A stretch of DNA of 64,000 bases from an uncultured Eubacteriales bacterium (GCA_900544555.1 UQWD01000006.1:50447-114446), one strand, 5' to 3'. Counted from the first letter of the stretch, positions 42,968 through 52,115 are shown. The notes: generated from the letters alone by a model not told the origin. A program made the numbers and translations.

Positions 42968-43369
42968 TTATTTCACGCTATGGAGCATAATTCGCAGTTC
43001 CTCAAAGCCGCAGCAAACGCGTTCAATCGAAGAATGGAAATAGAACATGCACATTTTTTGCGGATTGTTAAAATACTCCTCGTCTTCGGCCCACAGTACA
43101 ATGCGCTTGTTTGAACGTGTAGCAATGGCTGCGCCGAGCTCGACATGCGTGCCAAACCCTCCGGGAAGCATGCATACAAATAATTCAGCGTCGCGTATTG
43201 CATAGTTTTCTTGAAACGCGGCCTGGCTCATTGCGGACTCGCCCCGGTTTCTTAAATCCCCGTGAACAGTCCAATCATACGTGTGTACATGCCCCATCGA
43301 CTTTAGATCTTCAGCTATGCTTCGGACTCGTTCATAATTGTTTAAACTACTTGCTATATAGAATCTCAT
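42968..43369 (-). CDS. Nucleoside 2-deoxyribosyltransferase-like protein
   Basis: 133 residues. MRFYIASSLNNYERVRSIAE, the middle segment ELFVCMLPGGFGTHVELGAA and the following IATRSNKRIVLW match the nucleoside 2-deoxyribosyltransferase-like fold (PF05014-type); the glutamate in THVELG is at the position of the catalytic nucleophile. It may exchange or hydrolyse nucleoside bases. The start overlaps the end of tdk by 23 bases, so the two are co-translated, which supports a nucleoside-salvage role. Not proven. Confidence 0.72.
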   Translation of the reverse strand: MRFYIASSLNNYERVRSIAEDLKSMGHVHTYDWTVHGDLRNRGESAMSQAAFQENYAIRDAELFVCMLPGGFGTHVELGAAIATRSNKRIVLWAEDEEYFNNPQKMCMFYFHSSIERVCCGFEELRIMLHSVK

Positions 43370-43955
43370 CTTGTTTTACGTTCTTTCTTAAATTTGGTCC
43401 CGGACAGCCCAAGCGCCAATGCTTGCGGCACAAACCGACATATTTGTCGTTCGCGCCGAGCACAACCTGCTCGCCAATTTTCGTTATGCCTCCACGCCCA
43501 TCCAAGCGTGCGTTGCAAGTGGCCTTACGGCCGCACCAGCAAATGGTTTTTACCTCTTCAATGGTATCCGCCCATGCCAAAAGCCACTGGCTCCCTTCAA
43601 ATAGATTGCCCTGAAAATCCGCGCGCAGCCCGTAGCAAATTACGGGTATCCCGTAATCATCCACAATTTGAACAAGCAGCTCCACCTGCTTTTTGGACAA
43701 AAACTGGGCTTCATCCACAATAACGCAATCCGGCGGGGAAGCTTTAAGCTCATGAAGATTCAGCTCGTGGAACAGCATGCACTTAGCCTCAAGGCCGCAG
43801 CGGGATTTTAAAACCCTTTCCCCGTCCCGTACGTCTACTTCCGGTTTTACGAGCAGAGCCGTTTGGCCCCGCTCGTAATAGTTGTGCTGTACCATTAACG
43901 CGTTAGCGGTTTTACTGGACGACATGGCGCCGTAACGAAAATACAGCTTAGCCAT
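43347..43955 (-). CDS. tdk: Thymidine kinase (type II)
   Basis: 202 residues. P-loop YFRYGAMSSSKTANALMV, Walker B-like CVIVDEAQFLSKKQVE, lasso region with YGLRADFQGNLFEGSQWLL, and zinc ligands in CWCGRKATCN and LCRKHW. Phosphorylates thymidine and deoxyuridine. ATG at 43955 overlaps the TGA of the upstream permease (TGATG), placing it in the transporter operon. Confidence 0.95.
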   Translation of the reverse strand: MAKLYFRYGAMSSSKTANALMVQHNYYERGQTALLVKPEVDVRDGERVLKSRCGLEAKCMLFHELNLHELKASPPDCVIVDEAQFLSKKQVELLVQIVDDYGIPVICYGLRADFQGNLFEGSQWLLAWADTIEEVKTICWCGRKATCNARLDGRGGITKIGEQVVLGANDKYVGLCRKHWRLGCPGPNLRKNVKQDEILYSK

Positions 43956-44941
43956 CACCGGCTCCCCTTATCGTACGGTATGCCCTCGGCTTTTGGGGCA
44001 CGGGACTTTTTCGAGGTAATGAGGAGCAGTATCATGGTGACGATATACGGGAGCATAAGATAAATATATTCGCTCGCTTTCACATCGCCAAAGTCCGGAA
44101 GAAACGGTATACTCATGCTGTACGAGCCAATAATTTTGAAGAAAGCGAAGAATAACGACGCCCCCAGAATATTCAACGGTTTCCAATTACCGAAAATCAT
44201 TACCGCAAGGGCTAAAAATCCGTAACCGGCGACCGTAGACTGGAACCCTGAACCCGCTGCGATAGAATACGCCAACCCGCCTATTCCTCCGAGGAAGCCG
44301 GATATAAATACGCCGGCATAGCGCATACGGTAAACGTTAATACCAACCGAATCAGCGGCCTGCGGATGCTCGCCGCATGAACGGAGCCTGAGGCCAAAGC
44401 GGGTTTTATAAAGCAATATCACGGCGATTACAAGCAGGAGAACCGCTATGGGCGTGGTTAAATAAAAGTTTTTAAACAGTAGGTTGTGCAAAAAACTATC
44501 CTGCGCGGCAATCCCGAACGAGCTTTGCGTTATCCGAATCCATGTAGGGATGAGGATAGTCGTCTGCCCCTGACCCTGTATGGACCACGTGAGCATGATG
44601 GCCAAAGCGGGAGCCAGCATGTTGAGCGCGGTACCACCGATGGTTTGATCGGCCTTGAGCTTTATTGAAGCGAACGCGAGCAGCAGGGAATATATCGCGC
44701 CGGAAAGCGCGGCCGCGACCACGGCGATTAACATAGACAACTGCGGATTTTCGGGGCCGAAACCGGATATGTCCAATGCGCGCAATACGAGACAGCTAAT
44801 CAAGCCGCCTATGATCATAATGCCTTCCAACGCAATGTTTATAATACCGCTACGCTCGGAAAACATGCCTCCTAAAGCCACCAGCAGAAGTGGAACCGCG
44901 AATAAAATCGTAATACTCAATACGTCTGCCAATAAATTCAT
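43955..44941 (-). CDS. Nucleoside ABC transporter permease (BMP type, NupQ-like)
   Basis: 328 residues, about nine hydrophobic helices. LGGMFSERSGIINIALEGIM near residue 24 and SCGEHPQAADSVGINVYRMR are the branched-permease signatures of the purine/nucleoside importer family (YufQ/NupQ, PF02653). Works with the permease at 44938-46107, the ATPase at 46109-47656 and the lipoprotein at 47756-48832. Four bases overlap the upstream permease. Confidence 0.92.
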   Translation of the reverse strand: MNLLADVLSITILFAVPLLLVALGGMFSERSGIINIALEGIMIIGGLISCLVLRALDISGFGPENPQLSMLIAVVAAALSGAIYSLLLAFASIKLKADQTIGGTALNMLAPALAIMLTWSIQGQGQTTILIPTWIRITQSSFGIAAQDSFLHNLLFKNFYLTTPIAVLLLVIAVILLYKTRFGLRLRSCGEHPQAADSVGINVYRMRYAGVFISGFLGGIGGLAYSIAAGSGFQSTVAGYGFLALAVMIFGNWKPLNILGASLFFAFFKIIGSYSMSIPFLPDFGDVKASEYIYLMLPYIVTMILLLITSKKSRAPKAEGIPYDKGSR

Positions 44942-46107
44942 CTCTTGATTCCCTCGCTTTCATTAGCGGGCTGCCGTCCGATGCCCGCCCCGGCTGAAGC
45001 CTCGGCCTGTACGCTGTCTTTTCTTGGTTTTATGCGCTTGGAGATTAAGGTTTTAACCAACAGCGAGAATGCGCTTAGATAAATGATAACAGCGATAATG
45101 ATGTCGATGATTTCCCGCACGAAATGCGGCTGCATCGCATCACCTCCTACTTGAATGTAGGAAACAAAAAGCGCGCTGAAGATGATGCCCACTGGGTTTG
45201 ACGTCGCCAGAAGGGCTACTGGTATCCCGTTAAAGCCCATGGGCAAAAGCGTTTTGGTTATGGTGTACTGTGCCGTACCGCTTAAATAATAGATACCACC
45301 GCCGATGCCTGAAAGCGCTCCGGCTATGAGCATTGATAGGACGATGTTTCGCTTCGCGTTGATTCCGGCGTATACGCTGGCGTTTCGGTTGTGTCCGCAT
45401 GCCTTGAGCTCGTAACCGAACGTGGTCTTACTGAGCACTACCCAGATAATGACGGCGATAATTATAGCGATAATGATGCTTATATTGATGTATGAAGAAT
45501 CAAAAACCTTATCAAGCCCAAGCTTTGGGATAATCGCATCTGGATTGGCGGATCCTAGCGTGGCGGTGCGATCCCTTGTAGACGCGCCCCAAAAATCGGA
45601 CAGCATCATGGGCATATTTGACAGCGTGAGGTTTACAAAAAATACGCCTATCCAGTTGAACATGATGGACGTAATAACCTCATTAACATTGAAATACGCC
45701 TTACATAAGCCTGGGACCGCGCCCCAAACCGCGCCACCTATCATGGCGCAGAACATGGCGGCGTACCACGGAAGCTGAAACTGAATGCCCGCAACCAGCG
45801 CGCAAAACGCACCAACCGTATATTGCCCGGAAGCTCCAATGTTAAACAAACCGGTTTTAAAAGCAAACCCCACTGAAAGGCCCGTCATTATAAGCGGAGC
45901 GGCCTGATAGAGCACCTTCGCGAATTTATCGGTTGAGGAGAAGCCCGCCGTAAGAATCTGTCCAAAACCATACATGGCGTAGCTTGCGTTAAAGAAAAAC
46001 AACATGACTAAGCCGATAACAAGCCCTATGCCAATTGAGATGACAGCCGACAGGCTGCTAACCGGCCCGTTTTTGGACATAAGGTCTCTTAATCCGGTAC
46101 CATGCAT
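44938..46107 (-). CDS. Nucleoside ABC transporter permease (BMP type, NupP-like)
   Basis: 389 residues with many hydrophobic helices. The block PLIMTGLSVGFAFKTGLFNI, then GASGQYTVGAFCAL and LKACGHNRNASVYAGINAKR is the first-permease pattern (YufP/NupP). A charged, alanine-rich tail ends the protein. ATG at 46107 with GGAGG about ten bases upstream, overlapping the end of the ATPase gene. Confidence 0.92.
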   Translation of the reverse strand: MHGTGLRDLMSKNGPVSSLSAVISIGIGLVIGLVMLFFFNASYAMYGFGQILTAGFSSTDKFAKVLYQAAPLIMTGLSVGFAFKTGLFNIGASGQYTVGAFCALVAGIQFQLPWYAAMFCAMIGGAVWGAVPGLCKAYFNVNEVITSIMFNWIGVFFVNLTLSNMPMMLSDFWGASTRDRTATLGSANPDAIIPKLGLDKVFDSSYINISIIIAIIIAVIIWVVLSKTTFGYELKACGHNRNASVYAGINAKRNIVLSMLIAGALSGIGGGIYYLSGTAQYTITKTLLPMGFNGIPVALLATSNPVGIIFSALFVSYIQVGGDAMQPHFVREIIDIIIAVIIYLSAFSLLVKTLISKRIKPRKDSVQAEASAGAGIGRQPANESEGIKR

Positions 46108-46108
46108 A

Positions 46109-47656
46109 CTATTTCGCCTCCTTTTCCTTGCGCGTGCCCTGCCGCTTTGCGCCCGACATATACAACCCCAGCTCGCTTACCGTAATTTGCTTTGGATCCA
46201 GCTCCCCGACGATTTCACCCTCGTACATGACAAGAATCCGGTCGCTTACATTCATCACCTCGTCCAATTCCAGCGAAACGAGAAGAACGGCCCTGTTCGC
46301 GTCGCGCTGCGCCACGAGCTGCTTGTGAATGTACTCAATAGCGCCTACGTCTAAACCGCGCGTTGGCTGTACCGCGACGAGAAGCTGAGGATCCTTATCC
46401 ACTTCCCGGGCGACTATCGCCTTTTGCTGGTTGCCGCCGGACATGCTTCGGACGGTGGTAACGGGACCCTGACCGCTGCGGATATCATATTGCTCAATCA
46501 GTTTAAGCGCATACTTCCTTACGGCCGGTTTATTTATGAAACCTTGGGTTTGAAATTCAGGTTGCCAATATCGTTGAAGAACCAGATTCTCCTCAAGGGA
46601 ATAGTCAAGTATTAAACCGTGTTTATGCCTGTCCTCCGGTATATGGCTCATGCCGAGTTTTGAGCGTGCACGGATGGGGGCTTTTGTTATATTGTTGCCT
46701 AGAAGACGGATTTTACCGCTGCTGGGCTTTTCAAGGCCGGTCAGCGCCGCCACGAATTCGGATTGGCCATTGCCCTCAATGCCCGCCAGGCATACGATTT
46801 CCCCAGCGCGCACATAGAAGGAGACGTTTTTTACCGCGTTATTCTTGTGATTCTTTGATGGAACGACGAGTTCCTCAATCTCCAGCACGACGTCCCCGAG
46901 CTTTGCAGCCGCTTTATCTACGCTGAAGCTGATGTTGCGGCCAACCATCATGCGGGAGAGCTCTTCTCTTGTGGTATCCTTAACGTCAACCGTGCCGATG
47001 CATTTGCCTTTGCGCAAAACGGTACACCGGTCTGCGACGGCCATGATCTCATTAAGCTTATGCGTAATAAATAGAATGGATTTTCCCTCTCGGGTGAAAT
47101 CACGCATGATCTTCATCAGATCTTCAATCTCCTGAGGCGTAAGGACCGCAGTAGGTTCGTCAAAGATGAGGATTTCGTTCTTACGGTACAGCATTTTTAA
47201 AATTTCAACGCGCTGCTGCATACCGACGGTAATATCCTCAATAACCGAATCAGGCTCAACGCGAAGCCCGTATTTTTTACTCAGCTCCAAAACCTCCGCG
47301 CGCGCTTCTTTTTTTCGCAAAAAACCGGCTTTGTTGGGTTCTATGCCGAGTATGATATTATCAAGCACGGTAAAAACCTCAATAAGCTTGAAGTGCTGAT
47401 GCACCATGCCGATGTTCAATGCGTTCGCGTCGTTTGGGTTATGGATTTTAACCTCGCGCCCGTTTTTTAAAATTCTCCCCTTTTCAGGCTGATAAAGGCC
47501 AAAAAGCACGCTCATCAGTGTGGATTTGCCGGCGCCGTTCTCACCCAGCAGCGCGTGGACCTCACCTCTTTTCAACTGTAGGGTTATATCGTCGTTCGCT
47601 ACTATTCCGGGAAACTCCTTAGTAATATTCAGCATTTCGATTACATAATCGCTCAT
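46109..47656 (-). CDS. Nucleoside ABC transporter ATP-binding protein (NupO/YufO-like)
   Basis: 515 residues with two ABC domains in tandem, as in RbsA. First domain (about 5-235): Walker A LLGENGAGKSTLMSVLFG, signature ITVGMQQRVEILKML, Walker B ILIFDEPTAVLTPQEI. Second domain (about 260-500): degenerate Walker A LAGIEGNGQSEFVAAL, signature RSMSGGNQQKAIVAREV, and LLVAVQPTRGLDVGAIE. Powers the two permeases. Separated from the binding-protein gene by a strong hairpin (47691-47718). Confidence 0.95.
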   Translation of the reverse strand: MSDYVIEMLNITKEFPGIVANDDITLQLKRGEVHALLGENGAGKSTLMSVLFGLYQPEKGRILKNGREVKIHNPNDANALNIGMVHQHFKLIEVFTVLDNIILGIEPNKAGFLRKKEARAEVLELSKKYGLRVEPDSVIEDITVGMQQRVEILKMLYRKNEILIFDEPTAVLTPQEIEDLMKIMRDFTREGKSILFITHKLNEIMAVADRCTVLRKGKCIGTVDVKDTTREELSRMMVGRNISFSVDKAAAKLGDVVLEIEELVVPSKNHKNNAVKNVSFYVRAGEIVCLAGIEGNGQSEFVAALTGLEKPSSGKIRLLGNNITKAPIRARSKLGMSHIPEDRHKHGLILDYSLEENLVLQRYWQPEFQTQGFINKPAVRKYALKLIEQYDIRSGQGPVTTVRSMSGGNQQKAIVAREVDKDPQLLVAVQPTRGLDVGAIEYIHKQLVAQRDANRAVLLVSLELDEVMNVSDRILVMYEGEIVGELDPKQITVSELGLYMSGAKRQGTRKEKEAK

Positions 47657-47690
47657 ATCGTCTTCCCTTCATTGGTATTGCGTTTATTAG

Positions 47691-47718
47691 GGAAGGCTAG
47701 GCCACAGCCTAGCCTTCC
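47691..47718 (-). other. Intercistronic hairpin between bmpA and the ATPase gene
   Basis: GGAAGGCTAGGC (47691-47702) is an exact 12-base inverted repeat of GCCTAGCCTTCC (47707-47718) with a four-base loop. On the minus strand no T run follows, so it is more likely an mRNA-stabilising or partial-terminator hairpin that keeps the binding protein more abundant than the transporter. That effect is inference. Confidence 0.75.
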
Positions 47719-47755
47719 GCGCCCGCTATATTTAGAATGCGGCAAAGCGTATTTA

Positions 47756-48832
47756 TTAGCCTTGATAATCAACCGAAATCGAAACGGAAGGGGGTTCGAT
47801 GGAGTCGGATACTACGATTTCGCCGCTCTTTACCTTAGCGTACAGCGCTTCGTATTCCGCAACCGTGTAATTCTCCAGGCGCCAAGAAGCATCCTCCGTG
47901 GGCAGGCCTACGCAATCCTCTTTAACGCCCAGCTTGGCTGTAATGCCCGCGTATTCCTCAGGCCAGGTCCAATCGTTTTCATAGAGGGCGGTAAGGGAGA
48001 GGATAACGGAGTTGGTCAGGTTCTTCATCGCGGAGGTTATAATTGTTTCGGATTCGGCAGCCTGATCAACGTCGACGCCGATAACCTTTTTACCCGCCGC
48101 CTCAGCCGCCGCCGTAGCGGATTGGTAGATGCCGCCGCCGCAGGAGAATATCACCTCGGTGCCTTCGGTATACCAGCCGGCCATCTTGGTGCGGATATCG
48201 TCGTTCGCAACAAACGCTCCGGAGAACCAATGCTTAACGCTGACCTCATCAGTAATGCCCAATTCCTTAGCCGCTGCATCCGCCCCGATGATGAAGCCGT
48301 AGCCGAAGCGCTTAACGGCGGGTACGTCGCCGCCGCCCAGGAAGCCGAGCTGTTTATAGCCATCCTTAACGGCCGCGTAACCCGCGAAATAACCGGCCTG
48401 CTCCTCCTGGAAGAGGATACAGTGTACGTTTTTTTCCGTTTTATACGTGGTGTAATCGGGCGTATGCGGTTCGCCGTCAATCAGAAGGAACATGGTGTCG
48501 GGGTATTCGGTCTGAACCTCGTAGATAGCGTCTTCAAACAGGTAACCGGGGCATACGACTACCTTTGCGCCCTTGTCAATAGCGCTCTTAATCGTTTCCA
48601 CGCGGGCGGCCGTGGTATCCTCAGAGGGGCGGAAGTAGTCATGAGAAACATTGTTGTCCTGAGCAAACTTCTCGACGCCTTTCCAGGAGCCTTCGTTAAA
48701 CGATTTGTCGTCAATGTTGCCGACGTCCGTAACGAGCGCGATGTCGATGGTTTTTGAGCCGGCTCCATCGCATGCAAACGCTGTAAAGGCAAACATCAGA
48801 ACCAGCAGCAAAGCGGCAATTTTCTTCATCAT
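47756..48832 (-). CDS. BMP family nucleoside-binding lipoprotein
   Basis: 358 residues. Lipoprotein signal MMKKIAALLLVLMFAFTAFA followed by Cys at about residue 21. The BMP (PF02608) ligand fold is clear: IDIALVTDVGNIDDKSFNEG, then SWKGVEKF, KGAKVVVCPGYLFEDAIYEV, FLGGGDVPAVKRFGYGFIIG, and VIGVDVDQAAESE. Start ATG 48832 follows AGGAGG. First gene of the importer operon running leftward to tdk. Purine or pyrimidine nucleoside preference cannot be told. Confidence 0.94.
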   Translation of the reverse strand: MMKKIAALLLVLMFAFTAFACDGAGSKTIDIALVTDVGNIDDKSFNEGSWKGVEKFAQDNNVSHDYFRPSEDTTAARVETIKSAIDKGAKVVVCPGYLFEDAIYEVQTEYPDTMFLLIDGEPHTPDYTTYKTEKNVHCILFQEEQAGYFAGYAAVKDGYKQLGFLGGGDVPAVKRFGYGFIIGADAAAKELGITDEVSVKHWFSGAFVANDDIRTKMAGWYTEGTEVIFSCGGGIYQSATAAAEAAGKKVIGVDVDQAAESETIITSAMKNLTNSVILSLTALYENDWTWPEEYAGITAKLGVKEDCVGLPTEDASWRLENYTVAEYEALYAKVKSGEIVVSDSIEPPSVSISVDYQG

Positions 48833-49058
48833 TTGAATCCTCCTAATATTTTGTGTCACATAATCGCAACACTAGTATCATATATTTTAGCAAACCTCTT
48901 TGATTTTTGAAAGCATAATTACTGTATTTTGGGTGATATATTATTATTCATACCATATCTTTTCTTTCTTGACGCAATAATATCAAAATATGTTTGTATG
49001 ATAACGGCGTGAACTGTGGTACAATACCCAAAAACAGGAATGGAAATAATCGCAAGGT

Positions 49059-49901
49059 ATGTTCGGTTACGTTATTCCGGAAAAAAGCGAATTAAGGGTC
49101 AGGGAGCTTGCGCTTTACCAGGCGTATTATTGCGGTTTGTGCAAAACCATTGGCAAGCGCGAGGGTCCGCTTGCCCGGCTTACGCTCAGCTATGACTGTT
49201 CCTACATCGCAATGCTGCTTTCGGGCGCTTACGGGTGCGGCGGCTGCTACGAGGGGCGGTGCGCATTTAAGCCTTTTGGAAAGCCGCGCGCAATCGCCTC
49301 GCGCTCCGGGCCGCTGAACTTTGCCGCGGACGTGAACGTTCTGCTGACATGGTACAAGCTCAGGGATGATTGGCGGGACGAAAAGCGCGTACCTTCCAGG
49401 CTCGCGATGGCCGCCCTCTCCCGCGCTAAAAGGCGTGCTTCTGCCAACGCCCCTTCGGTCGCTGAGGCTATCGAAAAAGGGATTGGCGAGCTCTCAGCGC
49501 TTGAGCGCACGGGGTGCCGTGAGCTAGACGCGCCGGCCGACGCTTTCGCGCGTATGATTAGAAGCGTTATCGCATCCTATAATCAGGCGGATCAAGCGAA
49601 GGGAATTTCGGCAGCGTTGGAGCTTACGGCATACAATATCGGGAAATGGATATACCTGGCCGACGCGTGGGACGATAGGGAAAAAGACGCCGGTACAGGA
49701 GCGTACAACCCCTTTTTGGCCGCTGAAGCGGATGCGGCTCGGGCCGCATTTGTTCTCAACTTCACGCTCAACGAAGCGATAAAAGCATATGATCTGGCGA
49801 ATATACGCGCGAACAAAGGCGTGCTTGATAATATCATGTACGAGGGCTGTGTAAACAGAACCAGAAAGATAATTGGAGGTAAGAATGAGCAACCCGTATA
49901 A
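49059..49901 (+). CDS. DUF5685 family protein
   Basis: 280 residues. MFGYVIPEKSELRVRELALY begins the family pattern, followed by YYCGLCKTIGKREG, LSYDCSYIAMLLSG and a cysteine cluster GCGGCYEGRC, then NVLLTWYKLRDDWRDEK. The paired cysteines (about residues 25, 28, 47, 60, 63, 68) look metal-binding. The rest is helical; the motif GKWIYLADAWDDREKD recalls helical diphosphate-binding folds but that is weak. Overlaps the J-domain gene by 17 bases. Function unknown; the family often sits next to a DnaJ-like gene in Clostridia. Confidence 0.8.
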   Translation: MFGYVIPEKSELRVRELALYQAYYCGLCKTIGKREGPLARLTLSYDCSYIAMLLSGAYGCGGCYEGRCAFKPFGKPRAIASRSGPLNFAADVNVLLTWYKLRDDWRDEKRVPSRLAMAALSRAKRRASANAPSVAEAIEKGIGELSALERTGCRELDAPADAFARMIRSVIASYNQADQAKGISAALELTAYNIGKWIYLADAWDDREKDAGTGAYNPFLAAEADAARAAFVLNFTLNEAIKAYDLANIRANKGVLDNIMYEGCVNRTRKIIGGKNEQPV

Positions 49902-50538
49902 GGTGTTGGGCGTAAGCGAAAACGCTACACAGGAGGAGATCAGGGCCGCTTATCTCGCTTTGGTTAAGAAATACCATCCGGACAGATATACGGATAACCC
50001 TCTAAAAGAGCTGGCCAACGAGAAGCTTAAGGAGATAAACGAAGCTTATGAAACGCTGAGCAAAAAGAAAAACGCTTCTACCGGCGGATTCGGCGCGGAG
50101 CGGGATTACGGCGGTTCCACCGGCTATGGGGGATACAGCGGCGCGGGCGGCTCGTATTCCGGCCCCGGCGCTGCGGAATTCGCGCGCGCGCGCTCCTTCA
50201 TTAACCAGAATAACCTGCAAGCCGCTAAACAGGTGCTCGATCAGATATCCATAAGGAATGCTGAGTGGTATTATTTATACGGCATCATATACTTGAGGCA
50301 GGGGTGGTATGACAAAGCGAATGAATACATCACGAGAGCCTATGAACAGGAGCCGGGAAACGCGGAGTACCGAAACGCGTATACCGCGCTCAGGAATAAC
50401 GGGAATCCCTATTCAAGGCAGCAGCAGCCCTTTTCCGGCAGAGGCGCGGGGTGTTCAGGCTGCGACGTATGCAGCAGCCTTTTATGCGCGGATTGCTGCT
50501 GCGAATGCATGGGCGGCGATTTAATCCGATGCTGTTAA
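49885..50538 (+). CDS. J-domain (DnaJ-like) protein with cysteine-rich tail
   Basis: 217 residues. N-terminal J domain (about 1-62): NPYKVLGVSENATQEEIRAA, KKYHPDRYTDNP (the HPD motif) and LKEINEAYETLSKKK. A Gly/Tyr/Ser linker (about 65-105) leads to TPR-like helices (WYYLYGIIYLRQGWYDKANE) and a C terminus with about ten cysteines (GCSGCDVCSSLLCADCCCEC). ATG at 49885 follows GGAGGTAAGA inside DUF5685. A DnaK co-chaperone for a specific client, perhaps metal-bearing, is inference. Confidence 0.88.
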   Translation: MSNPYKVLGVSENATQEEIRAAYLALVKKYHPDRYTDNPLKELANEKLKEINEAYETLSKKKNASTGGFGAERDYGGSTGYGGYSGAGGSYSGPGAAEFARARSFINQNNLQAAKQVLDQISIRNAEWYYLYGIIYLRQGWYDKANEYITRAYEQEPGNAEYRNAYTALRNNGNPYSRQQQPFSGRGAGCSGCDVCSSLLCADCCCECMGGDLIRCC

Positions 50539-50550
50539 AATGGTGAAACA

Positions 50551-51087
50551 ATGATGAAACTGAGCGAATCAAAAAAAATTTCCATCGGCGCTATGGTTAT
50601 AGCCCTCAACGTAGTTATTCTGTACGCGGCTTCAGTTCTTCCCACGGGGCGGCTGGCGTGCTATTTTATATCATCGCTTTTTATATACGCCCTTATTTGC
50701 GAGCGCGCGTTTCTTACCGCATTTGTATCTTTCGCCGCTACGGTTGGTATCGGTTTCATGCTTTTGCCGAACAAGACGGCGCTTATACCTTATGCGTTGC
50801 TGCTTGGGCATTATGGGCTGTTCAAGCGTTTTATTGATTTAAGAATAGAGGATGGGGCTATCCGGCTTGTGGTCAAGCTTTTATACTGCAATTTATTCAC
50901 CGGTATCGGCGTTGGCGGCGCGCTGGCGATTTTCGGTTCGCAGTGGATGGAGTACCTCCCTCAAATCCCCGTTTGGCTGCTTGTAATCATAGCGCAGGCC
51001 GCGTTTATACTGCTTGATTATCTTTACGCTTTATGCCAGCGGTTCTATGAGGCGCGGATTAGGAAATTTATCGCCCCGCGCCGTTAA
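50551..51087 (+). CDS. Integral membrane protein, unknown
   Basis: 178 residues with about five hydrophobic helices, including ISIGAMVIALNVVILYAASV at the N terminus and LLVIIAQAAFILLDYLYAL near the C terminus. The overall look resembles small ECF-type substrate-binding membrane proteins, but no diagnostic motif was found. Twelve bases after the J-domain gene, so probably the third gene of that operon. It converges on the glycosyltransferase with a four-base overlap (51084-51087). Confidence 0.7.
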   Translation: MMKLSESKKISIGAMVIALNVVILYAASVLPTGRLACYFISSLFIYALICERAFLTAFVSFAATVGIGFMLLPNKTALIPYALLLGHYGLFKRFIDLRIEDGAIRLVVKLLYCNLFTGIGVGGALAIFGSQWMEYLPQIPVWLLVIIAQAAFILLDYLYALCQRFYEARIRKFIAPRR

Positions 51088-52115
51088 ACCTGAGAAACCG
51101 CTTCTTTTTTCTTAAATACAATGCGTTTTTGTATGAAATAATTAAGGAAGAACAAGGGAAGATCCACGAGTATCTTGGCGACGACGCTGCTGGTAAATAC
51201 GGTTGCCAGCAAATGAGAGCCAAGCGCGCCGGTACCCGCAACGAATAATACAAGAATAAAATACTTTATGGCGCTGTTTCGCGTACCAGATTTAAAAACC
51301 ATGTGGCGGTTGAGGCTATAATTAACGCATGAGCTGATGACGCGCGCTAACAAATACCGAACGTAAACGCTGGGTACGCCTATGATGGCGGTCAGTATAA
51401 ATAGGCCGTAGTCTATGAAAAAACATATGATGGAGGATGCCATGAAAGCCGCAATCTGCTTATAAATACGAAACGAATCCCGCACGGTATCAAAATGCGA
51501 GCTGGCGTTCTCGTCGATATATATGGTTTCAATAGATACCTCGCTAACTCGAATACCCCATTCATCAATTTTCAACAGCATATTCATTTCATATTCGTAC
51601 CGTTCGCCCTCAAGCTTGAGCAGCTGCTTGAACAGGCACGCGGGAAGGCCTCTTAGCCCGGTTTGCGTATCCGTAACCTTATGCCCGGTGGCTAAATAAA
51701 AAACGGCGCGCGTAATACCGTTGCCCATACGCGAACGCAGAGGCACCTTGCCCGTAAAATGCCTGACCCCGAGAACCAGAGCGTTGGGGCTGCGCTCCAT
51801 TTCATCCATTACGCGTATAATATCCTCTGTTTTATGCTGCCCGTCGGCGTCCGCGGTGACAACGCCCATCAGGCCGTCCATCTCCATCAAATCGGCAATG
51901 CCAACCTTTATTGCGCCCCCCTTGCCGCGGTTATCCGGGTACCGGCGCACGGTAGCGCCGCGTCTCGCGGCGGCTTCAAAAATTGGCGTAAAGAAATCCC
52001 CGCTGCCGTCGTCGACAATATGTACCTTTAAGGAACGCGCAATAAGCTCGTCTACCAAGCTTAAAAGCTTTTTATCCGGCTTATACGCGGGAATTAAAAC
52101 AACGAATTGCTTCAT
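51084..52115 (-). CDS. Glycosyltransferase family 2 fused to GtrA-like membrane domain
   Basis: 343 residues. Residues about 1-215: GT2 fold with VVLIPAYKPDKKLLSLVDEL, GRGKGGAIK-type NRGKGGAIKVGIAD, VTADADGQH (DxD) and DTQTGLRGLPACLF, close to dolichyl/undecaprenyl-phosphate sugar transferases. Residues about 220-335: four hydrophobic helices of the GtrA type (FIDYGLFILTAIIGVPSVYV, SCVNYSLNRHMVFKSGTRNS). Likely makes and flips a lipid-linked sugar for wall or teichoic-acid decoration. Alone on the minus strand. Confidence 0.9.
   Translation of the reverse strand: MKQFVVLIPAYKPDKKLLSLVDELIARSLKVHIVDDGSGDFFTPIFEAAARRGATVRRYPDNRGKGGAIKVGIADLMEMDGLMGVVTADADGQHKTEDIIRVMDEMERSPNALVLGVRHFTGKVPLRSRMGNGITRAVFYLATGHKVTDTQTGLRGLPACLFKQLLKLEGERYEYEMNMLLKIDEWGIRVSEVSIETIYIDENASSHFDTVRDSFRIYKQIAAFMASSIICFFIDYGLFILTAIIGVPSVYVRYLLARVISSCVNYSLNRHMVFKSGTRNSAIKYFILVLFVAGTGALGSHLLATVFTSSVVAKILVDLPLFFLNYFIQKRIVFKKKEAVSQV

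Noticed and set aside
42839..43114. Plus-strand open frame opposite the deoxyribosyltransferase-like gene
   Set aside because: Composition is not protein-like and the minus-strand frame has clear family motifs and operon context.
48860..49058. Purine riboswitch in front of the nucleoside importer
   Set aside because: The region was searched by eye because such riboswitches often control these operons, but the conserved purine-aptamer core sequences were not seen.
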